DNA of 64,000 nt, taken from assembly GCF_001465795.2 (NCBI RefSeq), contig NZ_CP013659.2, positions 434,001 through 498,000 of the forward strand. Direction: 5' to 3'. The notes under the pieces are model-generated. The model had not been told where the DNA came from. It made no database searches and saw only the letters and a list, made by a program, of their open reading frames with translations. The translations under genes and the position numbers were made by a program. Source of the DNA: Planococcus rifietoensis (GTDB lineage: Bacteria > Bacillota > Bacilli > Bacillales_A > Planococcaceae). Below are positions 38,490-47,906 of this stretch, piece by piece; position 1 is the first letter of the stretch; each line of letters begins with the position of its first letter.

Positions 38490-38645
38490 TACATTAAAAA
38501 ATAAAGTTTTCTCTGAGTATCTGGAGAAGCGTTTGCTCGACTCCTGTGGGAATAGCGGGTTTGAGAGACCCCGCAGACCGCGCGAGCGGTCGAGGAGGCT
38601 CGATTCCCGCCCCACGGAAAGCGAGAAATAAGCTTAGGAAAATTC
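38490..38645. repeat. GC-rich dispersed element C
   Basis: It shares long blocks with the reverse complement of element D (50468-50753): CTACATT at one end, TGGAGAAGC-TTGCTCG-like, AGCGGGTTTGAGAGACCCC, GAGGAGGCTCGATTCCCGCC, CCACGGAAAGCGAG and ATAAGCTT-GGAAAAT. The CCTGTGGGAA and TTCCCGCCCCACGG ends are complementary, so the unit can fold into a hairpin. The remaining 38646-38778 stretch shows nothing convincing. Confidence 0.75.
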
Positions 38646-38778
38646 GTTTTAAGAGTTCTCCACAGTCTGGTAAAACCACCGGTCACCTGAATAGTTTTTT
38701 TGAACGAAGGAGAATGAAACGCAAGTGGCGAAATTTACCAGGTGGAAGATCATTATACGAAAAAGTGAGTGAGATATT

Positions 38779-39111
38779 GTGGAATTCAAATTGGGAAATG
38801 GCACGTTGATGCTGCCGGAGCTGCACATTATGGTGATGGCATTCGTCATTATTTATTTACTGGCCAAATGGAGCAAGGAATTGGAAACCGGCCGCATCAA
38901 AATTTTTATCTATTTTCTAGTCGCTGCTTATGTCATGCCGGTTCTTTCCTACAGCACTTTAGAGTACGACTTCCAGCTGTGGATTCCGGCCGGCTTCCTA
39001 GTAGTGTTCTTTTATATTTACCGGAAAGAACGATACCATCCTGCTAAAATGAAGGCCAGTGTGCTGGGGCTGTTCGTAGCGATATACCAAATCGCCGGCC
39101 ATATGTTTTAA
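38779..39111 (+). CDS. Small integral membrane protein of unknown function
   Basis: A 110-residue protein with three or four hydrophobic segments (LHIMVMAFVIIYLLA, IFIYFLVAAYVMPVL, LWIPAGFLVVFFYIY, VLGLFVAIYQIAG). The frame opens with GTG 38779, right after an in-frame stop. The ribosome-binding site is weak (GTGAGTGAGA), and an internal ATG eleven codons later is an alternative start. A hairpin at its end supports a real transcript. No family is recognised. Confidence 0.6.
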   Translation: MEFKLGNGTLMLPELHIMVMAFVIIYLLAKWSKELETGRIKIFIYFLVAAYVMPVLSYSTLEYDFQLWIPAGFLVVFFYIYRKERYHPAKMKASVLGLFVAIYQIAGHMF

Positions 39112-39128
39112 AGCCCGGCCGGCGTTTT
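39093..39128 (+). terminator. Hairpin overlapping the end of the small membrane protein gene
   Basis: GCCGGCC (39094-39100) pairs with GGCCGGC (39117-39123), followed by GTTTTG. It spans the stop codon at 39109-39111. Confidence 0.6.
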
Positions 39129-39136
39129 GAAAAGAG

Positions 39137-39553
39137 TCAATCAATAATGATTGCTTTGCCTTGTTCGCGAAGCGATTTCAGCGAATCGAGCATATGCTTG
39201 ATCTGCTCCTCGCTATGGCGTTCCCAGGAAGCAAGTTCCGCCACGATCTTCAATGGCGCCTTGGAACGATAGGAGCGTGTCGGGTTTCCAGGAAAACGCT
39301 TGTCGGTCAGGTTTGGGTCGTTTTCGAATTCGCCTGTCGGTTCGACGATGTAGATCCGTTCCGCTAAATTCCCAGCAGCGAGTTCCGCACCCCATTTCGC
39401 CGCATCGAGTGTGGCGGTGAAATAGATGTAATTGGATTTCTTGTCCTGGAAGTTGGATGGATTCTGCGCCTCCAGCAAATCCCCGACTGACAGTTGTGCT
39501 TTCGTTCCGTGGAAGAAAGGGCCGAGGTCCAAAACTTCTGTCGATTCATTCAT
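39137..39553 (-). CDS. arr: Rifamycin ADP-ribosyltransferase
   Basis: Inactivates rifampicin by transferring ADP-ribose from NAD to its ansa chain. At 138 residues it is standard for Arr. His15 (FFHGTKA), Tyr44 (YIYFTATL) and Asp79 (FENDPNLT) match the His-Tyr-Asp triad. VEPTGEFENDPNLT, KRFPGNPTRSYRS and the C-terminal EQIKHMLDSL are family signatures. GGAGG lies about seven bases before ATG 39553; upstream in-frame starts have no site. No mobile element, integron or other resistance gene adjoins, so this looks like an intrinsic chromosomal arr. Confidence 0.93.
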   Translation of the reverse strand: MNESTEVLDLGPFFHGTKAQLSVGDLLEAQNPSNFQDKKSNYIYFTATLDAAKWGAELAAGNLAERIYIVEPTGEFENDPNLTDKRFPGNPTRSYRSKAPLKIVAELASWERHSEEQIKHMLDSLKSLREQGKAIIID

Positions 39554-39797
39554 CGTGTTGCCTCCTATTTTCAGTTTGATATCCTGAGTATAGGGCAGCC
39601 GTTGCCAAAAAAGTAGGCTGCAAATACATTTTTCTTTCAGGTATACTAATAGAAGAGAGTACCGCGCATAGTTCGGTTTTTCATGTCTGACCATGAGAAA
39701 TCGGGCTATTTTTATGCCTAATTTCATTCGTTTAACGGCTTCCTCAACGGGTACACATGGGTATATGTTTTAACTACTAAAGAAGAGGTGTTCACGA

Positions 39798-40784
39798 ATG
39801 AAAAATGATGTGACAATCAAACATAAACTCGGCCTTGGTACAGCGCCGCTTGGCAATATGTTCCGTGACGTGCCGGAAGACGAAGCGATGGCAACCATCG
39901 AGTCGGCCTGGAACGAAGGCATCCGTTATTTCGACACGGCGCCATTTTACGGGGCAGGGCTTGCAGAACTGCGTCTCGGCGAGATTTTGCCTTCCTACAA
40001 CCGCGATGAATACTTGTTGAGCTCGAAAGTCGGACGCATCGTATTGGACGAAGAAGAGGAAAAAGAAGGGCTGTTCGAATTCGGCCGCAAAAATAAAATC
40101 CAGACCGATTACACGGAATCGGGCACGCTGCGTTCGATCGAAGACAGCTTGAAGCGCTTGAAAACAGACCGCTTGGATATGGTCTATGTGCACGATATCT
40201 CACCGGACTTTCTTGGCGATGAATGGGTCACGAAGTTCGATGAAGCACGAACAGGGGCTTTTAAAGTGCTCGATCGCTTAAGAGACGAAGGCATCATCAA
40301 AGCATGGGGCCTTGGGGTCAATACGACCACGCCGATCGAAGTCGCACTCGAACTGGAAGAAGCACACCCTGATTTGAGCTTGTCCGCGACGCAGTATACT
40401 TTGCTGCAGCATGAACGCGCACTTGAGCGCATGATGCCGCTTGCTGAGAAAACAGAAGGCGGCCTAGTCATCGGCTCGGCGTTCAACTCCGGCGCTTTGC
40501 TTGGCGGCGATCATTTCGATTATGCAGAAATCACGCCAGAAATCAAACAGCGGGTGGCGCGTTTCAACGAAGTTGCCCAAAACCACGGCGTGCATTTGAA
40601 AGACGCCGCGCTGCAATTTTCAACGGCGCATCCTGCGGTCAAAGCAGTCGTCACCGGTTCCACACGACCAGACCGCATCAAGGAAGACTTGGCTGCACTG
40701 AAAGCTGACATCCCGTCTGCCTTCTGGGACGAACTCGTCGACAAAGGCCTCGTTTCTCCGAAAGCCGTATTGCCGAAAAAATAG
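39798..40784 (+). CDS. Aldo/keto reductase of the aldose/pyridoxal dehydrogenase type
   Basis: A 328-residue AKR with the tetrad Asp46 and Tyr51 (YFDTAPFYG), Lys77 (SSKVGR) and His132 (VYVHDIS). The overall pattern (GLGTAPLGN, the long acidic insert near 85-105, LDMVYVHD, GLGVNTTTPIE, VTGSTRPDRI) matches D-threo-aldose (L-fucose) 1-dehydrogenase and pyridoxal 4-dehydrogenase relatives. It may oxidise a sugar lactol with NAD(P). AGAGGTG precedes the ATG. It is a monocistronic gene with its own terminator. Confidence 0.88.
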   Translation: MKNDVTIKHKLGLGTAPLGNMFRDVPEDEAMATIESAWNEGIRYFDTAPFYGAGLAELRLGEILPSYNRDEYLLSSKVGRIVLDEEEEKEGLFEFGRKNKIQTDYTESGTLRSIEDSLKRLKTDRLDMVYVHDISPDFLGDEWVTKFDEARTGAFKVLDRLRDEGIIKAWGLGVNTTTPIEVALELEEAHPDLSLSATQYTLLQHERALERMMPLAEKTEGGLVIGSAFNSGALLGGDHFDYAEITPEIKQRVARFNEVAQNHGVHLKDAALQFSTAHPAVKAVVTGSTRPDRIKEDLAALKADIPSAFWDELVDKGLVSPKAVLPKK

Positions 40785-40798
40785 TAATAGAGAACGAC

Positions 40799-40830
40799 AA
40801 AAGGTTCCGGTCTGCTGACCGGAACCTTTT
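40799..40830 (+). terminator. Terminator of the aldo/keto reductase gene
   Basis: AAAAGGTTCCGGTC and GACCGGAACCTTTT pair perfectly around a TGCT loop. Confidence 0.88.
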
Positions 40831-40952
40831 ATTGTGGATGCAACAGCAGTTTGTGCAAGAAGCCTCATTAATTGCCGGATTAGCATATCTTTAATTTTAC
40901 AAATTTACCATTTGCTATAATATGGACTAGTGACAAGAACTGGAGGGCAAGA

Positions 40953-41435
40953 ATGAAAACCTCAGCTACATTATCGCCAATAGCATTTTTATTGATCATC
41001 GTCTCCTTATTAGCTGGCTGTGGTACGGTTGGAGAAAACCCCGAAACTCTCGCGATTGAGCACCGCGGGGAATATGAAGGGGTGCTCGTTTCAAGCACCT
41101 ATACTTCGGCCAAAACCGCGGGCTATGAAGAAACGTTCATCGAAGGAACGGAAAAAGCCGATGAATTGATCGACCGTTTGAATGGAGAAGAGCTGATTCA
41201 AGCGAGTGAAGCGGAACTGCAGGAAAGGGCCGATCTGCTCGAGCAGCCTGGCAGCTACCGGATGATGCTTTACAATATGCCGGCAGCTGACCGCATGGAC
41301 GATCATATGTATTTGATTCAGTTCTATAAAGATGGAACGATTCAAGTGGACCAAGAAGGCGTCACGTATTTCCTTTATAATCCTCCAGAGGATTTGCTTT
41401 CGCAATTGAAACAACAGTGGAACATTAGCTTTTAA
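40953..41435 (+). CDS. Small lipoprotein of unknown function
   Basis: A 160-residue protein whose signal peptide ends in a lipobox (SLLAGC, Cys at residue 23). GGAGGG lies before the ATG. The mature part is acidic and contains YRMMLYN, a DGTIQVDQEGVTYF strand and an aromatic C terminus (LKQQWNISF). No domain is recognised. It has a dedicated terminator and no obvious partner. Confidence 0.8.
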   Translation: MKTSATLSPIAFLLIIVSLLAGCGTVGENPETLAIEHRGEYEGVLVSSTYTSAKTAGYEETFIEGTEKADELIDRLNGEELIQASEAELQERADLLEQPGSYRMMLYNMPAADRMDDHMYLIQFYKDGTIQVDQEGVTYFLYNPPEDLLSQLKQQWNISF

Positions 41436-41446
41436 GACAAAATAAA

Positions 41447-41490
41447 CTGCCCCGCGGTGATTAGAGCAATGTCTAATCGTCGCGGGGCAG
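41447..41490. terminator. Bidirectional terminator
   Basis: CTGCCCCGCGGTGATTAGA and TCTAATCGTCGCGGGGCAG pair with one mismatch around a six-base loop, between converging genes. Confidence 0.75.
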
Positions 41491-41512
41491 TAGTTATTAG
41501 TTGATCTGTTTA

Positions 41513-42205
41513 TTAGCCTTGTGGCGCGTGGTAAATTTCCTCGAACGGCTGGACGACGACGAAGCCGTTGCCGGAGAATTTCATCTGTACGGATTCTCCG
41601 CTGCCTCTCCCGAAAAAGCTTTTCAATTGCACGTCGGTGACGAAATCCGGTTCCAAATTGCCTGACCAAGCGACAGTCGCGTTCGGATCGGTGAACACCG
41701 GCGTATCCGGCGTAACGAGCAAAGTGAGCGGCTCGTAATGGGAGGTGAACGCGACGAGGCCGTGGCCTTCTAAGCGGATATTGAACAATCCGCCCGCCAT
41801 CATTCCGGCGACGCGGCGCATCAATTTGATGTCCCAGTCGAGCCCGTCCTGAAACGCGAGCAAGTCGTTGCCGTTGATGAAGATGCTTTCGCCTTCAAGA
41901 TCTAAAATGGTGATTTTCTTGCCGCTGTCCGCGACGTAGAGTTTGCCTTGGCCGTTCGCTTTCATTAACTGTGCGCCTTCTCCGCTGAGCGCTTTTTTGA
42001 CGAATTTCCCGAGGCCGTGCTCGAGCATGCCTTCGCGCTCGAATTTGATATTGCCTTCATAGGAAATCATCGAGCCCGCTTTGGCCCATACTTGGCCATT
42101 CAAGTTCACTTCGAGCAGGCGGTCCGTTTCGAGCTCGAAAAAATCGCGCGCGCTTTCTTCCTGTTTCGTTTGCTGGACAAATTGCTTAATGGAATACTTC
42201 GACAT
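41513..42205 (-). CDS. AIM24-family protein
   Basis: A 230-residue protein of the AIM24/TRAP-like beta-barrel family. Conserved-looking pieces are VWAKAGSMISYEGNIKF, the glycine-rich RRVAGMMAGGLFNIRLEGHGLVAF and VFTDPNATVAWSGNLEP. The glycine-rich turn near residue 145 and the aspartate in TDPNA are usual. AAAGGAGGAA precedes ATG 42205. No signal peptide or membrane segment is present. Its molecular role is unknown in bacteria. It is divergent from the TetR gene. Confidence 0.88.
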   Translation of the reverse strand: MSKYSIKQFVQQTKQEESARDFFELETDRLLEVNLNGQVWAKAGSMISYEGNIKFEREGMLEHGLGKFVKKALSGEGAQLMKANGQGKLYVADSGKKITILDLEGESIFINGNDLLAFQDGLDWDIKLMRRVAGMMAGGLFNIRLEGHGLVAFTSHYEPLTLLVTPDTPVFTDPNATVAWSGNLEPDFVTDVQLKSFFGRGSGESVQMKFSGNGFVVVQPFEEIYHAPQG

Positions 42206-42294
42206 GAATGATTCCTCCTTTAACTGGATACTATGCTATACGGACAGGCAGCAAAATCGTTTCATTTTGGCGACAGACTCTTTCTGGTTATTCG

Positions 42295-42345
42295 TTGATT
42301 TTCAACAAGGGAAGGAGTAGACTGTCGAAGAATGAATGTTCATTC
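42295..42345 (+). promoter_or_regulatory. fatR-type promoter with operator 1
   Basis: TTGATT (42295-42300), 17 bases and TAGACT (42318-42323) form the promoter. GAATGAATGTTCATTC (42330-42345), matching at seven of eight pairs, covers the expected start and nearly repeats the operator at 42975. This implies autoregulation by the TetR protein. Confidence 0.75.
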
Positions 42346-42371
42346 CGCAACAGAAGGAGGAATTTTTCCAG

Positions 42372-42947
42372 ATGCCGACATCCACCACTAAACGAGATGA
42401 TATTCTCGACAGCGCGCTGACTTTGTTTGCTGAACGCGGCTTTGATGCTACGACCATCCCGATGATCGCGACCGACGCAAAAGTCGGGGCGGGGACGATT
42501 TACCGCTATTTCGCCAATAAGGAAGTGCTCGTCAACACTTTGTTCCAGCATTACGTCACCTTGTTCAAGGAGGCACTGGAGAAAGATTATCCTGAGGGAG
42601 CGGGCATTCGTGAGCAATTCCATCATCTATTCCAAGGGATGATCCGCTTTACGAACGAGCACGATCATGCCTTGTATTTCATTAAAACCCATACGTCCGC
42701 TTATTTTCTGGACGCCGAAAGCCGGGAGCAATTCGGCCATTTGCTGATGATCTTCGAAGATTTCTTCGAGGTTGGAAAACAGCATGGGCACATCCGACCG
42801 CTTCCGTCAAAGGCGCTGATCGCCATTATTTTCGGCGGCTTTTTGCAACTCTATCAATTGATCCGCGTAGGGGAACTTGAAGCCTCAGCTGAACTATTGG
42901 CAGGAGTCGAGGAAAGCTGCTGGGATGCTGTGCGTCATCATTCGTGA
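42372..42947 (+). CDS. TetR-family regulator of CYP102 (FatR/BscR-like)
   Basis: A 191-residue TetR regulator. The N-terminal HTH region reads RDDILDSALTLFAERGFDATTIPMIATDAKVGAGTIYRYFANKEVLV. AAGGAGG precedes ATG 42372, which is preferred over the longer reading. It stands immediately upstream of a P450 BM3-type gene, the arrangement of fatR/bscR (yrhI) and CYP102A3 in B. subtilis. There the regulator is released by long-chain unsaturated fatty acids. Two matching palindromes, one before each gene, support the same circuit here. Confidence 0.9.
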   Translation: MPTSTTKRDDILDSALTLFAERGFDATTIPMIATDAKVGAGTIYRYFANKEVLVNTLFQHYVTLFKEALEKDYPEGAGIREQFHHLFQGMIRFTNEHDHALYFIKTHTSAYFLDAESREQFGHLLMIFEDFFEVGKQHGHIRPLPSKALIAIIFGGFLQLYQLIRVGELEASAELLAGVEESCWDAVRHHS

Positions 42948-42974
42948 TGATGCCAGTTTTTTTCTCATTTTATA

Positions 42975-42992
42975 GGAATGAATATTCATTCC
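42975..42992 (+). promoter_or_regulatory. TetR operator 2, upstream of CYP102
   Basis: GGAATGAATATTCATTCC is a perfect 18-bp palindrome that shares the arms GAATGAA/TTCATTC with operator 1. It lies 32 bases before the CYP102 start. No clear separate promoter was resolved around it. Confidence 0.8.
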
Positions 42993-43023
42993 GTTCTTAA
43001 TTTTACAGAAGAGGTGCTAATAA

Positions 43024-46000
43024 ATGATCCAAATGAAAAACCTTCCACAACCGAAATCTTATGGCCCGCTTGGCAATTTGCCCTTGATCGATAAAGAAAA
43101 GCCGGTGCAATCGTTCATGAAGCAAGCCCGTGAACTCGGGCCGATCTATCAATTTCATTTTCCGGGACGTGCCAGCACGTTTGTATCAAGTGCGGAACTG
43201 GCAGCGGAAATTTGTGACGAGACGCGCTTTGATAAAAAGATCGGGCCGGCTCTCCAGAAAGTCCGTGCGTTCGGGGGCGACGGCTTGTTCACGAGCGGAA
43301 CCGAAGAGCCGAACTGGAAGAAAGCCCATAATATCCTGTTGCCAAGTTTCAGCCAGCAGGCGATGAAAGGCTATCACGAGAAGATGATCGACCTTGCGTC
43401 GCAATTGGTGCAGAAATGGGCACGGCTCAATCCGAACGAGGAAATCGATGTGCCGGATGACATGACGCGATTGACACTCGATACGATCGGCTTGTGCGGA
43501 TTCAATTACCGCTTCAATAGCTTTTACCGTGAGGATTCCCATCCGTTTATAGAGAAGATGGTGCGTGCTTTGGATGAATCGATGAGCCAGACGCAGCGTC
43601 TTGGCATCCAGGACAAATTGATGGTGCGCTCGAAGCAGCAATTCAAGGAAGACATCGATTATATGTTTAACTTGGTCGACCAATTGATCGCAGAGCGTAA
43701 AGAAGCAGGCGACCAGGGAGAAGATGATTTGCTGGCACATATGCTAAAAGGCAAAGACCCGGAAACCGGGGAGTCCTTGGATGATGAGAACATCCGCTTC
43801 CAAATCATCACGTTCTTGATTGCGGGGCATGAAACGACGAGCGGCTTGTTGTCATTCGCGATCCAGTACCTATTAAAACATCCGGATAAATTAGCAAAAG
43901 CCTATGCCGAAGTGGACGAAGTGCTTGGCGATGCGACGCCTTCATTCAAGCAAGTGAAGCAATTGAAATACGTGCGCATGATTTTAAATGAAGCGCTGCG
44001 CCTATGGCCGACCGCGCCGGCATTTTCCGTTTATGCGAAAGAAGATACGACACTTGCCGGCAAGTATGAAGTCGGAAAAGGTGAAGCGTTCACTTTGCTC
44101 ATTCCGGAACTTCACCGCGATAAAAGCGTTTGGGGACAAGACGCAGAAAGTTTCCGGCCTGAGCGCTTCGAAGACATCTCGAAAATCCCCCATCATGCAT
44201 ACAAGCCGTTCGGCAACGGACAACGCGCTTGCATCGGCCAGCAATTCGCACTTCACGAAGCAGTGCTCGTGCTCGGCATGGTGCTGCAGCATTTCGAATT
44301 GATCGACCATAGCGATTACCAGCTCGAAGTGAAAGAAACTTTGACCTTCAAACCGGACGGATTGACGATGAAAGTAAAACCGAGACGTAAAGTGCAGATG
44401 TTCCAGGCACCAGTTGCGGAAGAGCCAGAACAAGCGCCGGAAGCTGAGCAAGCCATCGATTCGCACGGCACGCCGCTATTGGTGCTTTACGGATCCAACC
44501 TTGGGACAGCACAAGGCGTCGCCCGGGAGCTCTCGGAAACGGCACGTTTTAAAGGCTTTGAGTCACAAGTAGCTGCGCTCGATGACTATGCCGGCAACTT
44601 GCCAACACAGGGGGCGGTCGTCATCGTATCGGCTTCGTATAACGGAAACCCGCCGGACAATGCGGTGCGCTTTATGGAATGGCTGGAAACCGCTGATTCT
44701 ACTGAAGGCGTCACATACAGCGTCTTCGGCTGCGGAGACCGCAACTGGGCAACGACCTATCAGCGCGTGCCGAGCATAATTGACGAACAACTATCGGCAA
44801 CAGGCGCCGCACAGCTCATCGGCCGCGGAGAAGGCGATGCCAGCGAAGATTTCGACGGAGAGCTGGAAAAATGGCAGCAAGCTTTATGGCCAGCACTCGC
44901 CGAACGTTTCGGGCTCGACCTGGAAACGAACGCACAAGCAACCAATCAGTTGACGATGGAATTCATCAGCGGTGTCAGCCATACCCCATCAGCGCGTGCA
45001 TACGATGCGTTCACTGCAGTAGTTGCTGGCAATGACGAGTTATTGAAGACAGCGGAACGCAGCACACGCCATATCGAGATTCAGTTGCCTGAAGGGGCGG
45101 CGTATCAAGAAGGCGACCATCTCGGCGTGCTGCCGGAGAATTCCAAGGAATTGGTGGAGCGGGTGTTGACGCGTTTCGGCCTAAAAGGTGAAGAGCATGT
45201 AGTTCTGGAAGGAAGCTCTGGACGCGCGAACCATTTGCCGACCGGCCAGCCGGTCCAGCTCGAACAATTGCTCGCAAGCTATGTCGAGTTGCAAGAGCCG
45301 GCGACACGCGCGCAATTACGCGAACTCGCGAAAAGCAATCCGTGCCCGCCGCATAAACAGGAGCTTGAACAATTGGTGGAAGACGAGACCTATAAACGGG
45401 AAGTGCTTGCGAAGCGTTTGACGATGCTAGAATTGCTGGAACGCTTTATGTCATGCGAGATGGAATTTGAGCACTTTTTGGCTTTATTGCCGGCATTGAA
45501 AGCCCGCTACTACTCGATCTCGAGCTCACCGCGTGTCTCATCCAGCAAAGCGAGCATCACGGTCAGCGTCGTGAAAGGCGCGGCTTGGAGCGGTACAGGA
45601 GAATACGAAGGCATCGCTTCCAATTATTTGGCGAAGCGCGAGGCGGGAGATAAAATCGCTTGCTTTATCCGCACGCCTCAAACCGCTTTCCAATTGCCGG
45701 AAAACCCGGAAACACCGCTCGTCATGGTCGGCCCAGGCACCGGCATCGCACCGTTCCGCGGCTTTATCCAAGCACGAAAAGTGTTGAAAGAACAAGGAGT
45801 GCAACTCGGCGCCGCCCAGCTGTATTTCGGCTGCCGTCATGCACAAGAGGATTTCTTATATGAAGAAGAATTGAAGCAAGCCGAGCAGCTTGGCTTGATC
45901 GAGTTGCACAGCGCCTTCTCAAGACAACAGCAAGATAAAGTCTATGTACAGCACTTGATGGAACAAAATGCACAGGAAATTCTCGGGCTGTTGGAACAGG

Positions 46001-46173
46001 GCGGACATCTGTATATTTGCGGAGATGGCGGCAAGATGGCGCCAGCCGTGGAGCAAAGCTTGATCCGCAGCTACCAGGAATTGCGAAACACAACGCATGA
46101 ACAAGCGTTGGCATGGCTCGCGGAACTTGAACAATCCGGCCGGTTTGCGAAAGACGTTTGGTCGGCTTCGTAA
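43024..46173 (+). CDS. Self-sufficient cytochrome P450 BM3-type fatty-acid hydroxylase (CYP102A)
   Basis: A 1049-residue natural fusion, the length of P450 BM3. The haem domain (1-460) has AGHETT at 267-272, ExxR in NEALR near 322-326 and Cys403 in [10 protein letters not shown]. The FMN domain begins [16 protein letters not shown] near 480. The FAD/NADPH reductase has [29 protein letters not shown] and a C-terminal DVW. In the substrate channel the BM3 residues Arg47 and Phe87 have counterparts Arg49 (FPGR) and Phe89 (GDGLFTSG). The Tyr51 position appears to be Phe53. It hydroxylates fatty acids near the omega end with NADPH. It is controlled by the upstream TetR. Confidence 0.96.
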   Translation: MIQMKNLPQPKSYGPLGNLPLIDKEKPVQSFMKQARELGPIYQFHFPGRASTFVSSAELAAEICDETRFDKKIGPALQKVRAFGGDGLFTSGTEEPNWKKAHNILLPSFSQQAMKGYHEKMIDLASQLVQKWARLNPNEEIDVPDDMTRLTLDTIGLCGFNYRFNSFYREDSHPFIEKMVRALDESMSQTQRLGIQDKLMVRSKQQFKEDIDYMFNLVDQLIAERKEAGDQGEDDLLAHMLKGKDPETGESLDDENIRFQIITFLIAGHETTSGLLSFAIQYLLKHPDKLAKAYAEVDEVLGDATPSFKQVKQLKYVRMILNEALRLWPTAPAFSVYAKEDTTLAGKYEVGKGEAFTLLIPELHRDKSVWGQDAESFRPERFEDISKIPHHAYKPFGNGQRACIGQQFALHEAVLVLGMVLQHFELIDHSDYQLEVKETLTFKPDGLTMKVKPRRKVQMFQAPVAEEPEQAPEAEQAIDSHGTPLLVLYGSNLGTAQGVARELSETARFKGFESQVAALDDYAGNLPTQGAVVIVSASYNGNPPDNAVRFMEWLETADSTEGVTYSVFGCGDRNWATTYQRVPSIIDEQLSATGAAQLIGRGEGDASEDFDGELEKWQQALWPALAERFGLDLETNAQATNQLTMEFISGVSHTPSARAYDAFTAVVAGNDELLKTAERSTRHIEIQLPEGAAYQEGDHLGVLPENSKELVERVLTRFGLKGEEHVVLEGSSGRANHLPTGQPVQLEQLLASYVELQEPATRAQLRELAKSNPCPPHKQELEQLVEDETYKREVLAKRLTMLELLERFMSCEMEFEHFLALLPALKARYYSISSSPRVSSSKASITVSVVKGAAWSGTGEYEGIASNYLAKREAGDKIACFIRTPQTAFQLPENPETPLVMVGPGTGIAPFRGFIQARKVLKEQGVQLGAAQLYFGCRHAQEDFLYEEELKQAEQLGLIELHSAFSRQQQDKVYVQHLMEQNAQEILGLLEQGGHLYICGDGGKMAPAVEQSLIRSYQELRNTTHEQALAWLAELEQSGRFAKDVWSAS

Positions 46174-46213
46174 AAGATGGAATAATGACTAGCTTGTAAA
46201 AAACAGTAACTGA

Positions 46214-46255
46214 AATAGAGCCCAAGGGAAACGGCCATTTCCCTTGGGCTCTATT
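46214..46255. terminator. Bidirectional terminator after CYP102
   Basis: AATAGAGCCCAAGGGAAA and TTTCCCTTGGGCTCTATT pair perfectly around a six-base loop. Confidence 0.85.
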
Positions 46256-46269
46256 CGTTTATATCCATA

Positions 46270-47034
46270 TCAATCGGCTTGCATGCCACCGTCGACATTG
46301 TAAATGGAACCAGTGACAAAAGAGGATTTATCGGAAGCCAAGAACAGCACGATTTGCGCGACTTCCATCGGTGTACCGAAACGGCCGACCGGAATGCCTT
46401 GCCGTATGGCTGCAGCAGCTGCTTCAGGGTCATCCGGAGAAATATTGCTTTGGATAGCGGTCAGCATTTGGGTATCGATAGCTGCCGGTGCGACCGCATT
46501 GACACGGATGCCTTGTGCAGCTGTTTCCAACGCAGCCGTTTTTGTCAGTCCGACGACTGCGTGTTTAGAAGCGATATAGCCCGGCATGCCAGGTGAGCCG
46601 ATATAAGCCGCATTCGATGCTGTGTTGATAATGCTGCCGAATCCTTGTTTCTCCATCTGCTGGATCACATGCTTGAGTCCCAGGAAAACGCCCGTGACAT
46701 TGATGCCCATGATGCTTTCGAAATGTTCTTTCTCCAAATCTTTGATCATTTTATGGGGGCCGTTGATGCCGGCGTTATTGAAAAAGACATCGATGCGCCC
46801 GAAAGCGTCTACGGTTTCCTGGACATAATTTGCCACATCGCTTTCTTCGGTGACATTTGCTTGAATGACTTTGATTTGTGCTTCGTCGGCTTCCAGTACA
46901 TCTTTCGTCTTATCCAGCGCTTCCTGGTTGATGTCGACAAGGACGACGCGATCGCCCTGTTCCAAAAAGGCCTTCGCTGTATCCATGCCGATTCCGCCTG
47001 CGCCGCCTGTAATTAGCACTACTTTTTCTGCCAT
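46270..47034 (-). CDS. Short-chain dehydrogenase/reductase
   Basis: A 254-residue classical SDR (FabG-like). The cofactor motif is ITGGAGGIG (residues 8-16). Asp in VLVDIN suggests NAD(H) preference. FNNAG follows, then the catalytic Ser region NTASNAAY, the YIASK (YxxxK) motif and the C-terminal ITG-type SFVTGSIYNVDGGMQ. GAGGAGG precedes ATG 47034. It is monocistronic and divergent from the LuxR gene. The substrate cannot be assigned. Confidence 0.9.
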   Translation of the reverse strand: MAEKVVLITGGAGGIGMDTAKAFLEQGDRVVLVDINQEALDKTKDVLEADEAQIKVIQANVTEESDVANYVQETVDAFGRIDVFFNNAGINGPHKMIKDLEKEHFESIMGINVTGVFLGLKHVIQQMEKQGFGSIINTASNAAYIGSPGMPGYIASKHAVVGLTKTAALETAAQGIRVNAVAPAAIDTQMLTAIQSNISPDDPEAAAAAIRQGIPVGRFGTPMEVAQIVLFLASDKSSFVTGSIYNVDGGMQAD

Positions 47035-47163
47035 GATGATTCCTCCTCGAGTAATCTGATGATTAATGGGAATATTCTATCAATTATTAATGTTACAATA
47101 ATGAATAACTTAGGCATATTCCCTTTTTAGCAGGAAGTGCCTCCTTCGAAAGGATGAGTGAAG

Positions 47164-47841
47164 ATGGCTCTTGCGGATCAAGCTGGGATATTGAAGCCAG
47201 GCAGCAATCAGGAACAGTCCATGGTCGAAATGCTGAAAGTCTTTGTGAATCAATGCCAGATGGCGGAAGCTTATTTTTTCCGTTATTCGATTATCGGATT
47301 TTTAGGCGAAGGCATTATTTCATTGGAACAAGAGAAGATCAAGCACATCCCGGAATTGCGCTATGACATTCGCAGCCTGCCGACGATTGAAGCTGCCCTT
47401 CTGGAACGCAAGGCGAAATATTACGAAGGCCAGGAAATTTTCGAGAAGACCAGCAGCAATTACATCATCGATTCCACTGTCCGGTCATTTCTCGTGATGC
47501 CTGTCTTTACCGGAACTACCGTGCATGGCTTCATTTACGGCATTAATCAGGAAACCGTCTGCTCACCGGAATTATTGGATCACATGACGAAGTTTGGTGA
47601 ACAAGCAGGCAAAATTTTGTGCTCTTTTTCAATATCCCAAAGCCATGCGTTATTGAGCACGCGGGAATGGGAAGTCATGAGGGAAATCGCCTGGGGAGCG
47701 GCGACGAAAGAAATCGCTGGGCGTCTGGACATCAGCGAGGCTACGGTCAAGCAATATGTGAAGCAAGCTGTGAAAAAGCTGGGCGTTTCCAATCGCACAC
47801 ATGCAGTAGCGGAGTTGATGAGAAGGGGAGCGATCTTTTAA
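47164..47841 (+). CDS. LuxR-type regulator with a GAF-like sensor domain
   Basis: A 225-residue protein with a GerE/LuxR helix-turn-helix at the C terminus (LSTREWEVMREIAWGAATKEIAGRLDISEATVKQYVKQAVKKLGV). The N-terminal 150 residues form a GAF-like domain (SFLVMPVFTGTTVHGFIYGI). ATG 47164 is nine bases from AAAGGA; a GTG two codons earlier is possible. It lacks a receiver domain, so it is not a response regulator. It lies 65 bp before the aspartate dehydrogenase-like gene, a likely target (inference). The ligand is unknown. Confidence 0.82.
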   Translation: MALADQAGILKPGSNQEQSMVEMLKVFVNQCQMAEAYFFRYSIIGFLGEGIISLEQEKIKHIPELRYDIRSLPTIEAALLERKAKYYEGQEIFEKTSSNYIIDSTVRSFLVMPVFTGTTVHGFIYGINQETVCSPELLDHMTKFGEQAGKILCSFSISQSHALLSTREWEVMREIAWGAATKEIAGRLDISEATVKQYVKQAVKKLGVSNRTHAVAELMRRGAIF

Positions 47842-47906
47842 CTGGAGTTTAATGAAGAGAAACTTTGCGCGAGTTCTTAAACCATCGACTTTAAGGAGGA
47901 GCTAAT

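Noticed and set aside
38546..38809. Rightward 87-codon ORF over element C
   Set aside because: It runs through the GC-rich hairpin element, has no ribosome-binding site and gives low-complexity arginine-rich protein.
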